Positions 43,301-51,741 of a DNA stretch of 64,000 nucleotides are shown here, piece after piece. The translations under genes were made by a program, and so were the position numbers. Source of the stretch: Candidatus Borkfalkia stercoripullorum (GTDB taxonomy: Bacteria > Bacillota > Clostridia > Christensenellales > Borkfalkiaceae). Position 1 is the first letter of the stretch. Every line of letters begins with the position of its first letter. Location of the stretch: the NCBI GenBank assembly GCA_019119395.1, contig DWXC01000033.1, positions 49,854 to 113,853 on the forward strand. Reading direction: 5' to 3'. The notes beneath the pieces are model-generated. The model saw only the letters and a program-made list of their open reading frames with translations, was not told where the DNA came from and made no database searches.

Positions 43301-44355
43301 CCGATGATACGACCCGCATGATCGCCATGGGCGTAGACCGCGGAGACAGGAACTTTAAGATCAAGGATATCGACTGGGATAAAACCCCGAACCCTTCGTT
43401 TGACGAAAACGAAGCCGGGTCATATGCCGACGTACATCAACCGATGTTCATGTATCAGCTCTCCAACCAGTTGGGGAAGGAAGATGCCAACGCAGGCCAT
43501 GTGAAATTTGCGGTGGCGCGCGTGGGCAACCTGTTCTACGCCTTCGTAAACGATCAGTATGTAGCGAGTGTTTCTTACAATGATTATCTGGATAAGGACA
43601 CCGTCCCCGGCATCATCGGAATGATGTGGACGACCACGAGCATTTCGGGCATGAACTGGCTCTCGGGCGAAGACGCGCAGACCAAGATCGATTCGCTTTT
43701 GGCAAACGGGGAGCAGATCGGCCCGTACGTGCCGTACGATTGGGCTATGAATTCAAAAACCACGTTCGCGGATTCGGTCAAGAACCTTTCCAAGGACGAA
43801 AACGGCATCAGTTTCGACTATACGAGCATCAATAACCACATCAACGACTCCATGGTCAGCCCGTACGTCTACTTCGAAGGCGACTTTACGCTCGAATGGG
43901 TGTATAAGTTTGACAGCAAGAACGATAACCCGACGGAGGGTAAGGCGCAGATGTATCTCGAAGTCAGGAATTGGAAATACGGTACGCCTCTTCTCAATCT
44001 CGGCGAACGCCGCAACGACAACAAATTCCTGCTTGACAGGGAACCCGATCTGAAAGACGAGGAAGTGCCCGAAGGCAAGTATGATCAGCCTGCGTTCGAC
44101 AGTTTCGACGGCGGGTTCGACTTCTCGCAAGGCACGAAGTACACGTTGACCCGTACGCTGAGCGATACGGCGGCGACGTACACGATGACGGTCACTTCGG
44201 TGGCAAACCCCGAGCAGACGCATTCCCGTACATTTGTGTATGAGAAAAGCGACTGGAACGAACCCGTATTGTTCCTGTGGCACAATACGTTTGTCGCGGG
44301 CAGTTATTCCCAGATCACCTGGTCCGTGCCCGACAAAACGGCTTCCGCCGGCTGA
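40390..44355 (+). CDS. giant surface lipoprotein with Ig-like and duplicated binding modules
   Basis: A 1321-residue lipoprotein (lipidated Cys at about 26, IFAAC). It has three BIG2-like Ig domains (about 38-125, 637-725 and 728-815), recognisable by VTVNGKSIKAVGAGTSTITV-type strands. A large module occurs twice: about 220-624 and 904-1304. Each copy contains YNTTASKLYYAEATFDI, GVQVGLGHFIP, MGVDRGDRNFKIKDIDW and DSMVSPYxYFEGDFTxEW, so the copies are highly similar. The modules look like beta-sandwich carbohydrate-binding domains (inference). GGAAAGGAGG precedes the ATG at 40390. It is the first gene of the ABC/GH97 operon. Confidence 0.87.
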   Translation: MMKNRKHLWIVSFLLALCACAIFAACNKNDGPTGGDEPAAVETISISNESALTAEWILGSADRTVHVTFTPETLTEENTQFTVESSDTDVVTVNGKSIKAVGAGTSTITVKAGDATDSVNVTVSIGDPTIEVAGDTVNAVEGIATSVQNLVLAEACDGTDLTDSVELTFDDTDNITYDEEKGTVTFAEVGEYELTFTVADPRDAAKTASVDVVVNVARNPITTSNVDFSYSNMYGDESAQTVSTSSGELAYAYYNTTASKLYYAEATFDIGSPHQGVQVGLGHFIPGNTKRMVGMGVDRGDRNFKIKDIDWIKTPNPDFQEGNPWTSSNGAPYAEANYALYNYRLAEFRGLTDDDASHVKFAVARVDDMMYAFVNDQYVASVVFDYYRIVDTVPGIIGTMWSTTQVSGMSWLSGSEAQAKIDSLIGDGQMINAYSPDSWALNSMTNFATCVDNIGADENGLKYDYTSINNIGNDSMVSPYIYFEGDFTFEWIYKNTGKNDNPTYGKAQMYLEVRDWRAITPIFNLGERRNDSKFLLDKLPDASDSEVTDKWYQPDFGDFDFSEGTRYTVTRTLGESAATYVLTVTSVANPSQTYSRTIEYSGARWSEPAILIWKNEFVSGEYSGIKWEAFDEDAPTDPLAVSITNKSALASEWILGEGARTVDIAFTPDNFMADVNYEDYTVTSSNTDAVTVNGRTLTAVGVGKTTITVQAGDATDSVEVFVMESMPTGIEISNESELTATWVVGDADRTVHVTFTPGDLTEDTAPFTVESSDPEVIRADGKKLVAVGAGTATITVKVGDATDTVEITISLADPTITAEDPIDVVYDKTYDLSDLVAVESCDGIDLSDSVEVSFSQDGITYDEDNGTISFGHDSAEYTVTFTVSDPRDGSFTATKTVTFKVYRNPLGTSNYEFTFSNVADGDAAQTATIDRDNLAYAYYNTTASKLYYAEATFDIKVPHAGVQVGLGHFIPDDTTRMIAMGVDRGDRNFKIKDIDWDKTPNPSFDENEAGSYADVHQPMFMYQLSNQLGKEDANAGHVKFAVARVGNLFYAFVNDQYVASVSYNDYLDKDTVPGIIGMMWTTTSISGMNWLSGEDAQTKIDSLLANGEQIGPYVPYDWAMNSKTTFADSVKNLSKDENGISFDYTSINNHINDSMVSPYVYFEGDFTLEWVYKFDSKNDNPTEGKAQMYLEVRNWKYGTPLLNLGERRNDNKFLLDREPDLKDEEVPEGKYDQPAFDSFDGGFDFSQGTKYTLTRTLSDTAATYTMTVTSVANPEQTHSRTFVYEKSDWNEPVLFLWHNTFVAGSYSQITWSVPDKTASAG

Positions 44356-44380
44356 TGCAGGAAAATTGATCATATGACAG

Positions 44381-44408
44381 GCGCGCCCGCCGCTCGCGGC
44401 GGGCGCGC
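44381..44408 (+). promoter_or_regulatory. intercistronic GC hairpin before solute-binding gene 1
   Basis: Perfect 12-bp stem (44381-44392 and 44397-44408) with loop CTCG and no T-run. It may shield mRNA ends rather than terminate. Confidence 0.65.
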
Positions 44409-44434
44409 ATAAGAAAAAAATAAGGAGAAAATTG

Positions 44435-46228
44435 GTGAAAATTCAAATCGGAAAGAGGATATTGCCCGTAATTTTGGGCCTGCTCCTCGCGCTCACGTCG
44501 CTCGCGGCATTTGCGGGCTGCGGAGAGGAAAAAGACGCCTATACCGTCGTCTATCACCTCAATTATACGGGAGCGGAGCGCACGGAAAGGGAAACGAGCG
44601 TCCCCGCGGGGGCAAAGGCGGTCGCATGGCAGCCTGTGCGCGACGGCTACGCTTTGAACGGCTGGTATACCGACGCCTCGTGCGACAATGAATACGACTT
44701 CGATTCGGCAGTCCGCAGCGATCTCGATCTGTACGCGGGTTGGCGGGTGCAGGATACATATACGGTCACGTTCGACTATAATTACGGTTCGGGCAATACC
44801 GAAGAAATTTACGTGAAGGACGGAGAGACGATCGACACCAAACTCGTGCCCGAAATTTCTAGGCTCGGCAGAACGTTCAACGGCTGGTATACCGAAGCCG
44901 CTTGCACGAACGAGTGGAACATGGAAACGGACACGGTCGAATCGAACATGACCCTCTATGCGGGTTACACCGTCGACGGGAGCGTCCCGCGCGACGATAA
45001 CGGCGACATCGTTTACGAAAACGTGGTGGTGAACGCGTGGTTTGCCGTAGACTTCGGCACTTTCTCCGTGTTCCAGCAGCTTGCAAACGAATTCAATGCG
45101 GAATACGAAGGGAAGATATCCGTCAACGTGACGAAAACGCTGGGAAGCCAGGGCGCGTTCTCGCTCCGTTACCAGCAGACGCCCGGCAAGAGCGAAAACG
45201 AGGATACGTATTACTCTGCAGAGCAGGTGTATGACCTGGCGGGCATCGAACTCGGCGAGGACGACTGGTACGAACAGGCCGCGCGCGACAGTTACGTCGA
45301 GGGCGAACTCACCTCCGTGCCGATCGTTGCGGGCGTACCTTTCTTCGTCTACAACAAATCGCTGATGGAAAAATATAACGGGAAGGACAATCCGCTCCCT
45401 TCCAACTTTACCGAACTTTCCGACCTTTTGAAAGAGGCGTACGAGGGCGAGATCGGTTCCAATCCCGATTTCATCGGCGCGTTTGCGCCGTACCAGTCCT
45501 GGTCGTGGCGCGAAGCGCCGAGCTATGCGGCATTCGTGCAGAACGGCGCGGATTATTACGAATACGATGGCGGCTACGTCAACCGCTGGGACGATCCCGC
45601 GGTGTTCGAAAACGCCGTCACCGCTATGGAAAACACCTACGACCTGTTCGGCTCGAACGGCGCGTGCCACGGCGGAGCGGCTTCCGAAGACCAGGGCGGC
45701 GCAATTACGAAAGTGCGTAACGGCGATGCGCTCATCGGCATGGTGACCTATCCCGAAAACGCGCGCGACATCGCAAGCAATTCTTCCACCCTCGGCGTGC
45801 TGCCCCTGAGCGGTCTGTTCACCGATTCCACGGGCGAACAGGCGGGGCAGATCCCCGTGCATACGATCGGCTTCGCGTTCTACCGCGCGTCCGACGTTTC
45901 CCTCACGGAGCTTGCCGCCGCGGCGGTGTTCACCGATTACGTGAGCAGGAATTCCTATAAATTTGCGGAATCGGGCTGGTACCCGGTCAGGCAGTCGGTC
46001 GTCGAGTCGGATACTTTCCAAAATTCGACCAATTCGACGGTGCAGACGCTCCTGCAGGTGGGCAAACCCGAAAACTTCCGTTCGCTCGACGGCAGCAGGC
46101 GCGGCAAGGCGATCGTCAACGTGAACGCGGCGGGCAGCATCCTGATCCCCGCGCTCAATTCTGACGGAACGGCCCTGCGCGACTATGTTTCCGACTTGAA
46201 CGGCCTGATCAAGGGCGACCTGTATTGA
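44435..46228 (+). CDS. solute-binding lipoprotein fused to InlB-type B-repeats
   Basis: A 597-residue lipoprotein (Cys about 29, AFAGC). Two InlB/Listeria-Bacteroides B-repeats follow (about 35-100 and 105-170: YTVVYHLNY..GYALNGWYTD..LYAGW, and YTVTFDYNY..RTFNGWYTE..LYAGY). The remainder (about 185-597) is a family 1 extracellular sugar-binding protein (VPIVAGVPFFVYNKSLMEKY, GAFAPYQSWSW, ALIGMVTYPENARD). The repeats could bind a surface partner or extend the receptor from the membrane. GTG at 44435 is chosen with AAGGAG at 7 bases. The fusion is unusual. Confidence 0.87.
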   Translation: MKIQIGKRILPVILGLLLALTSLAAFAGCGEEKDAYTVVYHLNYTGAERTERETSVPAGAKAVAWQPVRDGYALNGWYTDASCDNEYDFDSAVRSDLDLYAGWRVQDTYTVTFDYNYGSGNTEEIYVKDGETIDTKLVPEISRLGRTFNGWYTEAACTNEWNMETDTVESNMTLYAGYTVDGSVPRDDNGDIVYENVVVNAWFAVDFGTFSVFQQLANEFNAEYEGKISVNVTKTLGSQGAFSLRYQQTPGKSENEDTYYSAEQVYDLAGIELGEDDWYEQAARDSYVEGELTSVPIVAGVPFFVYNKSLMEKYNGKDNPLPSNFTELSDLLKEAYEGEIGSNPDFIGAFAPYQSWSWREAPSYAAFVQNGADYYEYDGGYVNRWDDPAVFENAVTAMENTYDLFGSNGACHGGAASEDQGGAITKVRNGDALIGMVTYPENARDIASNSSTLGVLPLSGLFTDSTGEQAGQIPVHTIGFAFYRASDVSLTELAAAAVFTDYVSRNSYKFAESGWYPVRQSVVESDTFQNSTNSTVQTLLQVGKPENFRSLDGSRRGKAIVNVNAAGSILIPALNSDGTALRDYVSDLNGLIKGDLY

Positions 46229-46241
46229 GGGGGTAAAAAGG

Positions 46242-48251
46242 ATGAAAAAGATAAAGATGACAGCCGCCCTTCTCCTTTCCGCCTGTTTCGCGCTGGGCGC
46301 GGCGGGCTGCGACAGGGGGAACGGGAACGCCGCTTCCGAGGACAGGCAGACCTGGACGGTCGCCTCTCCCGACGGGAGCATTCAGACGGAAGTGGGCATC
46401 GACGGCAACGGGGAACTCTATTACACCGTCGAAAAAGACGGCCTGACCGTGCTCGACCGCTCTTCTCTCGGTTTCACGATCGAAGAGGACGACTTCAATC
46501 TCTTTACGGTCAAAAGCGCGAAGACCAGCCGCGTTACGGGCTCTTACAAAAACATCACGGGCAAGCATTCCGAGGTGGCATACGACTGCAACGAACTTGC
46601 CCTGACGCTGGAAGCGTGGGACTTTTACCTCGACGTATACGTGCGTTCGTATGACGACGGTTACGCGTTCCGTTACGGCATCCGCGCGATCGACGGCGGG
46701 GAAGGCACGGTCACCGTCGTGAGCGAAGACACCGAATTCGCCGTGCCGCAGGGTTCGTCGATGTGGGTTCAGGAATACTCTTCGATCAACCCGTCCAAAG
46801 GCGAATTCTTCTCTTACGAAAGCAATTTCACCCGCAGGCAGTCCACCAACAACGCGGGCGTCACCGTCTCCATGCCGGTGCTCTATAAATTGAAGGGCGA
46901 AGAGGTGTATTCGCTCGTCACCGAGTCCGACCTCATCGGCAGCGGATTTTACGGTTCGTACCTCAAAGAATCGGATGAAAATTCGGGCACGGGCATTTTC
47001 CAGACCGTTCACTCGCCCGCGGGCGTCGCTTACCCCGACAACGTGATCTCTTATCCCTTCGAATCTCCCTGGAGGGTCGGCATTACGGGCTCGCTCGACA
47101 CCATCGCGGAGAGCGAACTCGTCGAAAAAGTGTACGACGACGCGGAATACTGGAAACCCGACGATTACGACAGCCTTTCCGAAGAGGAGAAAGCGATCTA
47201 TAATTACGACTGGGTCGAACCGGGCGTCGTCGCCTGGAACTGGCTCATCTACACAAACGGCCACGGCGATAAAAAACCGCAGAACGACTTCAACCTGCAG
47301 CGCGAATACGTAGACCTCGCGGCGGAAATGGGCTGGGAATACACCATTCTCGACGGCGGATGGAACGTCGACCTGAAAGTCGATAATTTCATCGACTTCG
47401 TCGATTACGCGCACGGGAAAGGGGTCAAGGTCATCGTATGGTGCAACGCGCTGACCGATTTCGGCAACGGCAACGCGAACGTTTTGCGCACAAAACTCGA
47501 TATGTGGAAGAGTTACGGCGTAGACGGCATCAAGATCGACTTCTTCGACGGGCAGAACGCCATCAATCCCACCCACCAGGGCGAGGACATCGAAACGATC
47601 AAATGGTACGAGACCATTTATCAGGAAACGGCGAAGCGGCAGATGGTCGTCAACGTGCACGGCAGCAACAAGCCGACGGGCGAGCGGCGCATTTATCCCA
47701 ACGTCATCAACCGCGAAGCGATCCGCGGCAACGAGAACGTCAGCGTGGGCAGCACTTCCACGATCAACTCGCTGTTCATCCGCGCGACGGTCGGGCCGAC
47801 CGACTTCACGCCCGTCGTCACGCCTTTGAGCACCGGCATCACGATGGGCCAGCAGATGGCGCTCGCCGTACTCTTCGAGTCGGGCATGCCGTCCATGGCG
47901 GATTATTCGAATACCTATCTCAACAACCCCAGGACCATCGACTTTTACAAGGCGATCCCTTCCGCAAGGGACGAGACGCTGTATCTCGACGGCGAACTTG
48001 ACGGGTATTACTGCGCGGCGGTGCGCGCGGGCGACGATTGGTTCGTCGCGGGCGCAAACTCTATCGTCGAGAACATGGTGACCGTGGACTTTTCCTTCCT
48101 CGGGGAGGGGACGTTCGAGGTCGAGCTCTTCAACGACGACGGGAACGGAAGCGTCACGAGGCGCAAGTTCGAAGTCACCGCGGACAATTCCGAAACGGTC
48201 ACGATGATCGCGAACGGCGGGTTTGCGATGCGCATCCAAAAAAAGGCTTAA
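46242..48251 (+). CDS. GH97 family alpha-glycosidase, lipoprotein
   Basis: A 669-residue lipoprotein (Cys about 23). GH97 domains: an N-terminal beta-supersandwich (about 35-280), a TIM barrel (about 300-560) with NWLIYTNGHGD, YTILDGGWN and DGIKIDFFDG (about 428-437), and a C-terminal beta domain. An Asp at the DFF position is the nucleophile of the retaining alpha-galactosidase-type GH97; the inverting alpha-glucosidases use Glu residues elsewhere. An extracellular alpha-galactosidase-like activity is therefore likely. It starts 14 bases after the solute-binding gene and shares its operon. Confidence 0.9.
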   Translation: MKKIKMTAALLLSACFALGAAGCDRGNGNAASEDRQTWTVASPDGSIQTEVGIDGNGELYYTVEKDGLTVLDRSSLGFTIEEDDFNLFTVKSAKTSRVTGSYKNITGKHSEVAYDCNELALTLEAWDFYLDVYVRSYDDGYAFRYGIRAIDGGEGTVTVVSEDTEFAVPQGSSMWVQEYSSINPSKGEFFSYESNFTRRQSTNNAGVTVSMPVLYKLKGEEVYSLVTESDLIGSGFYGSYLKESDENSGTGIFQTVHSPAGVAYPDNVISYPFESPWRVGITGSLDTIAESELVEKVYDDAEYWKPDDYDSLSEEEKAIYNYDWVEPGVVAWNWLIYTNGHGDKKPQNDFNLQREYVDLAAEMGWEYTILDGGWNVDLKVDNFIDFVDYAHGKGVKVIVWCNALTDFGNGNANVLRTKLDMWKSYGVDGIKIDFFDGQNAINPTHQGEDIETIKWYETIYQETAKRQMVVNVHGSNKPTGERRIYPNVINREAIRGNENVSVGSTSTINSLFIRATVGPTDFTPVVTPLSTGITMGQQMALAVLFESGMPSMADYSNTYLNNPRTIDFYKAIPSARDETLYLDGELDGYYCAAVRAGDDWFVAGANSIVENMVTVDFSFLGEGTFEVELFNDDGNGSVTRRKFEVTADNSETVTMIANGGFAMRIQKKA

Positions 48252-48266
48252 AGTCCTGAGAAGTGA

Positions 48267-48296
48267 AAGCCGCCGCGGCTTTTGCCGCGGCGGCTT
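48267..48296 (+). promoter_or_regulatory. intercistronic GC hairpin before solute-binding gene 2
   Basis: Perfect 12-bp stem (48267-48278 and 48285-48296) without a T-run, between GH97 and the second binding-protein gene. It is a candidate mRNA-stability element. Confidence 0.65.
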
Positions 48297-48338
48297 GAAA
48301 AGGATTTAAAATAACAGATCTGGAGAGGAAAAAACAGT

Positions 48339-49781
48339 ATGAAAAAGAAACTTATCTGCATTATTTTGGCACTGACGTGCGCGCTCACCCTTGCCGCATG
48401 CGGCGGCAGAGGGAGCGGAAACGGCAACGGGCCTTCCGGCGAATGGTGGGAAACGACCGGCACGCTCAACACCGACGAAAACGGCAAAGTCGTGTTCGAG
48501 GACGTCGAGATCCGTCTCACGTCCGTCGTCACGGGCGAGGACGAAGAGCCGCTCCGCCAGATGGTCAGTTTGTTCAATGCCGAACATAACGGGGAGATCA
48601 ACGTCATCATCGACACGGTAGGGCAGGCGTCTTTCGAAACTTCGGTCGCGCAGCGCATCACGAACAATTCCAACGCGCCCGACCTCATCATGTCTCACCA
48701 GAAGGGGCATCAGTCTTTCGCGGACAACCGGCTCATCCAGCCGTTCGACGAGGGGATGGAAGCCTCCGGCATCACGTTCGATATGAACGATTACGCGCCC
48801 GGGCTGGCGCAGTATACCTCTCTCGGGTTTGAAGACCGTCTGTTTGGCGTTCCCGTCGACGCGCAGAGCCTGATCGTTTTCTACAATAAAGACATTCTCA
48901 ACGATCTCGGCGAAACGCTGCCCGAAAACAGGCAGGAACTGATCGCCCTCTGCGAAAAGGCTGCCGCGGAACTGAAAACCGAGCCGATCGCATGGTCTAC
49001 CTCGCTGGATTTCTTTACGCTGTATCTGTTCCCGACCGCGCTCGCGCAAAACGGTGCGACTTTCTACGATTCCCAGACGTATAAGGCGGACTGGTACAGC
49101 AACGAGACCAACCGTGCGGCTTTCAAAAACGCGATCAAATCCATCCGCGAAATGATCTACGGCGATACGCCGATCGCAAGGCACGCCGAACCGAAAAGCG
49201 GCAACCTGACGCGTTTCCTCAGCAATCAGGCGCTCTTTTATGTCGCCGAGCCCTGGACGTTGAACAGCGTCATCAACGCATACGCTGCGCAAAACAAGAT
49301 ATCCCGCGAAATGGCGATCTCCGATTACGTGGGCGGCACGAGCCTTGCGGGCTGGTTCGCGATGAGCGAGAGCGAAAACGCGAACAAAATATTCGGCGAC
49401 TCGCACTTCTTTGCGGTCAGCAGAACTTGCACCGACATCAATAAAAAAGCGGCGATCTGCGAATTCGTGCGCTGGTTCACGCAGACGGGTTCCGTCGGCG
49501 CGAACTGGGCGGAAGCCGGCCACATCAGCGCTTCCAAGATCGTCACCGCTTCGGAAGATTATGTCGCGAACGAGCTCGTGACCAACTACATCAAAAACTT
49601 CTATCCGAGCCTCGACGATTTCGTCTGCATCGGGAACACGCCTTTCTACAGCGCGTGGACGAGTTCGATCTCATCCCTTGCGGTCAGCACGACGAGTACC
49701 TCCGACGGATCGGGCGACGACACATATATCAAGACGGCACAGGATACCCTGAACAACACCATAGACTTTGCGAATATGTGA
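48339..49781 (+). CDS. sugar ABC transporter solute-binding lipoprotein
   Basis: A 480-residue family 1 solute-binding protein. Lipidated Cys at about 21 (LAAC), then a Gly/Ser linker. The periplasmic-binding fold has PDLIMSHQKGHQSF, VPVDAQSLIVFYNKDILNDLG and FLSNQALFYVAEPW, with a C-terminal helix ending in TLNNTIDFANM. It is followed directly by two permeases and an ATPase, so this is the main receptor of the CUT1-type importer. GAGAGGAAAAAAC precedes the ATG. Confidence 0.93.
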   Translation: MKKKLICIILALTCALTLAACGGRGSGNGNGPSGEWWETTGTLNTDENGKVVFEDVEIRLTSVVTGEDEEPLRQMVSLFNAEHNGEINVIIDTVGQASFETSVAQRITNNSNAPDLIMSHQKGHQSFADNRLIQPFDEGMEASGITFDMNDYAPGLAQYTSLGFEDRLFGVPVDAQSLIVFYNKDILNDLGETLPENRQELIALCEKAAAELKTEPIAWSTSLDFFTLYLFPTALAQNGATFYDSQTYKADWYSNETNRAAFKNAIKSIREMIYGDTPIARHAEPKSGNLTRFLSNQALFYVAEPWTLNSVINAYAAQNKISREMAISDYVGGTSLAGWFAMSESENANKIFGDSHFFAVSRTCTDINKKAAICEFVRWFTQTGSVGANWAEAGHISASKIVTASEDYVANELVTNYIKNFYPSLDDFVCIGNTPFYSAWTSSISSLAVSTTSTSDGSGDDTYIKTAQDTLNNTIDFANM

Positions 49782-49787
49782 TGCGGT

Positions 49788-50828
49788 ATGGAAGATTTCG
49801 TTGCTAAAAAAAAGGCGGAAATGCGCAGGAGCAAACGGCGCGAAAATATGATCGCTTTCGCGATGATCAGCCCTTATTGCATTATTTTCGTGCTGTTTAC
49901 GCTCGTGCCTTTCCTGCTCGGTTTCATTTTTTCGTTCATGCGGTATAATCCGTATATGCCGGACGAAAACGAATTTTTGGGCTTTCAGAATTACCTGAAC
50001 ATCTTTAACTTCGATCTGCCGATATCAAAGTCTTTCTGGAACAGCTTCGGCACGATGCTCGTGTTTGCCGCGGTCACCGTGCCCGCGCTCATCGTCGTTC
50101 CGCTCGTGCTCGCGTATTTCATCAACATGCAGCCGCCGGGATACAAACTTTTCCGCGCGATCATTTATCTCCCCAGCGTCGTTTCCATCACGATCGTCGG
50201 TATCGTGTTCGGCAACATGTTCGCGGGGGACAGCTCGGGCTTCGTCAACGCGATACTCGGCACGGAGATCAAGTGGCTTTCGGGCATGCCGTGGGCGGGC
50301 GACACGCTGCGCTGGCTGGTCATGTTCATCGCGAGTATCTGGTGGCAGACGGGCACGAACTTCGTCATCTTTTCGGGCGCGCTCCGCAACGTGCCGAAGT
50401 CGCTTTACGAGGCGTGCGAAATGGACGGCGGCGGCCGCGCCCAGCGCATCCTTTACGTCACGCTGCCGAACATCAAATCGGCGGTCAACATCTGCCTGTT
50501 CAACACGCTCATCGGTTATCTCGGGCTGTACGGGCAGCCGTACGTGCTTTCCGAGATCGATAACGAATCCGTTCTCGTTTCTCCCATGATGTTTATCCAG
50601 TATTATCTGTCCGACGGCGGCCTGGTATACGCGCGGCAGACGGGTTACATCTGCGCCTGCGCGATCGTGTTCGGCATCATCGTCATGATCTTCGGCATCA
50701 TACAGCGCCGTTCCATGGCGGACAGGAAGAGGCAAGGAAAGCGCACCCGCGCGTGCAAAAAATATTTCAGCGAAAAGGAATATCTCCTGCAGGCGGTGGA
50801 GATCGGAGGGGGTAACGAAAATGGTTAA
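49788..50828 (+). CDS. sugar ABC transporter permease (MalF/UgpA type)
   Basis: A 346-residue inner-membrane protein with six predicted helices and the EAA loop YEACEMDGGGRAQRILYVTLP (about 206-226), which docks with the ATPase. It starts 6 bases after the binding-protein gene stops, without a good RBS, so it is probably translationally coupled. The C-terminal tail after the last helix is unusually long and basic for the family. Confidence 0.93.
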   Translation: MEDFVAKKKAEMRRSKRRENMIAFAMISPYCIIFVLFTLVPFLLGFIFSFMRYNPYMPDENEFLGFQNYLNIFNFDLPISKSFWNSFGTMLVFAAVTVPALIVVPLVLAYFINMQPPGYKLFRAIIYLPSVVSITIVGIVFGNMFAGDSSGFVNAILGTEIKWLSGMPWAGDTLRWLVMFIASIWWQTGTNFVIFSGALRNVPKSLYEACEMDGGGRAQRILYVTLPNIKSAVNICLFNTLIGYLGLYGQPYVLSEIDNESVLVSPMMFIQYYLSDGGLVYARQTGYICACAIVFGIIVMIFGIIQRRSMADRKRQGKRTRACKKYFSEKEYLLQAVEIGGGNENG

Positions 50829-51741
50829 AACGAAAAGAAGGCGCACAAAATCGGAAAGGACGACGCTGCGCGAAAAGATCATATCGTTCTGCGTGCTGTT
50901 CGTCGTTTCCGTGGTCTGGATCATTCCGCTTTTGTACATGGTCGGGACCTCTTTCAAATCCGAACTCGACCTGCAGGTGCATCCCGAAACGCTTTTCCCT
51001 TCCGCATGGAGCGAATGGACGCTCGAGCATTACACAGGGTTCATCATCCGCGAGGGCAAGATCGACAACATGCCCCTTTGGATGCTCAACTCGCTCTGGT
51101 CTACGCTCGCGACGGTCGGGCTTACCGTACTCGTCGACCTGCTCACGGCATATGCGGTGGTGTTTCTGAATTTCAAGGGCAAGCACGTCCTGATGAAGTT
51201 TTTGCTCCTCTGGATGGCTGTTCCGTCCGTCATCGGTACGGCGCCCTCGTTCGCGATGTATTCCGCGCTCCGCAACGGTTTGGGTATTACCGGAAGTGTC
51301 GAATCGTACATATATATTTATTTCTGGATCGTCGTTCCGGGCATCACGGGCATTTTCAATATGCTGCTGATGCGCAACTTTTTCGATTCGATCCCCAAGG
51401 ATATCGTGGAAAGCGCGAAGAGCGACGGCGCGAGCAACGCAAAGATATTCTTCCGCATCGTCTGCCCGCTGGCGAAGTCCACCGTCATGCTCATCGTCCT
51501 CTTCACGTTCACGGGGGGCTGGAACAACCTCCTTTGGCCGCAGTTGCTGCTTGCGGGGGAAAGTTCTTACTGGAATACGATCACCGTCGCTCTGACGGGA
51601 TACACGGGCGGAAGCGCGTGGGGCACGGCGGGCGTCGCCACCGCGACGAGCGTGTTCGCGCTCCTTCCGATCATCATTATATTCATCATCACGCAGAACA
51701 AGATGATAGACGGACTTGCATCGACGGGGGTAAAAGGATAA
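50821..51741 (+). CDS. sugar ABC transporter permease (MalG/UgpE type)
   Basis: A 306-residue permease with six helices and the EAA loop VESAKSDGASNAKIFFRIVCP (about 199-219). It overlaps the upstream permease by 8 bases; GGAGGGGGTAACGAAA lies just before the ATG. It forms the second half of the membrane channel. Confidence 0.94.
   Translation: MVKTKRRRTKSERTTLREKIISFCVLFVVSVVWIIPLLYMVGTSFKSELDLQVHPETLFPSAWSEWTLEHYTGFIIREGKIDNMPLWMLNSLWSTLATVGLTVLVDLLTAYAVVFLNFKGKHVLMKFLLLWMAVPSVIGTAPSFAMYSALRNGLGITGSVESYIYIYFWIVVPGITGIFNMLLMRNFFDSIPKDIVESAKSDGASNAKIFFRIVCPLAKSTVMLIVLFTFTGGWNNLLWPQLLLAGESSYWNTITVALTGYTGGSAWGTAGVATATSVFALLPIIIIFIITQNKMIDGLASTGVKG

Noticed and set aside
46209..48239. 676-codon minus-strand frame opposite GH97
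   Set aside because: Shadow of a complete GH97 gene.
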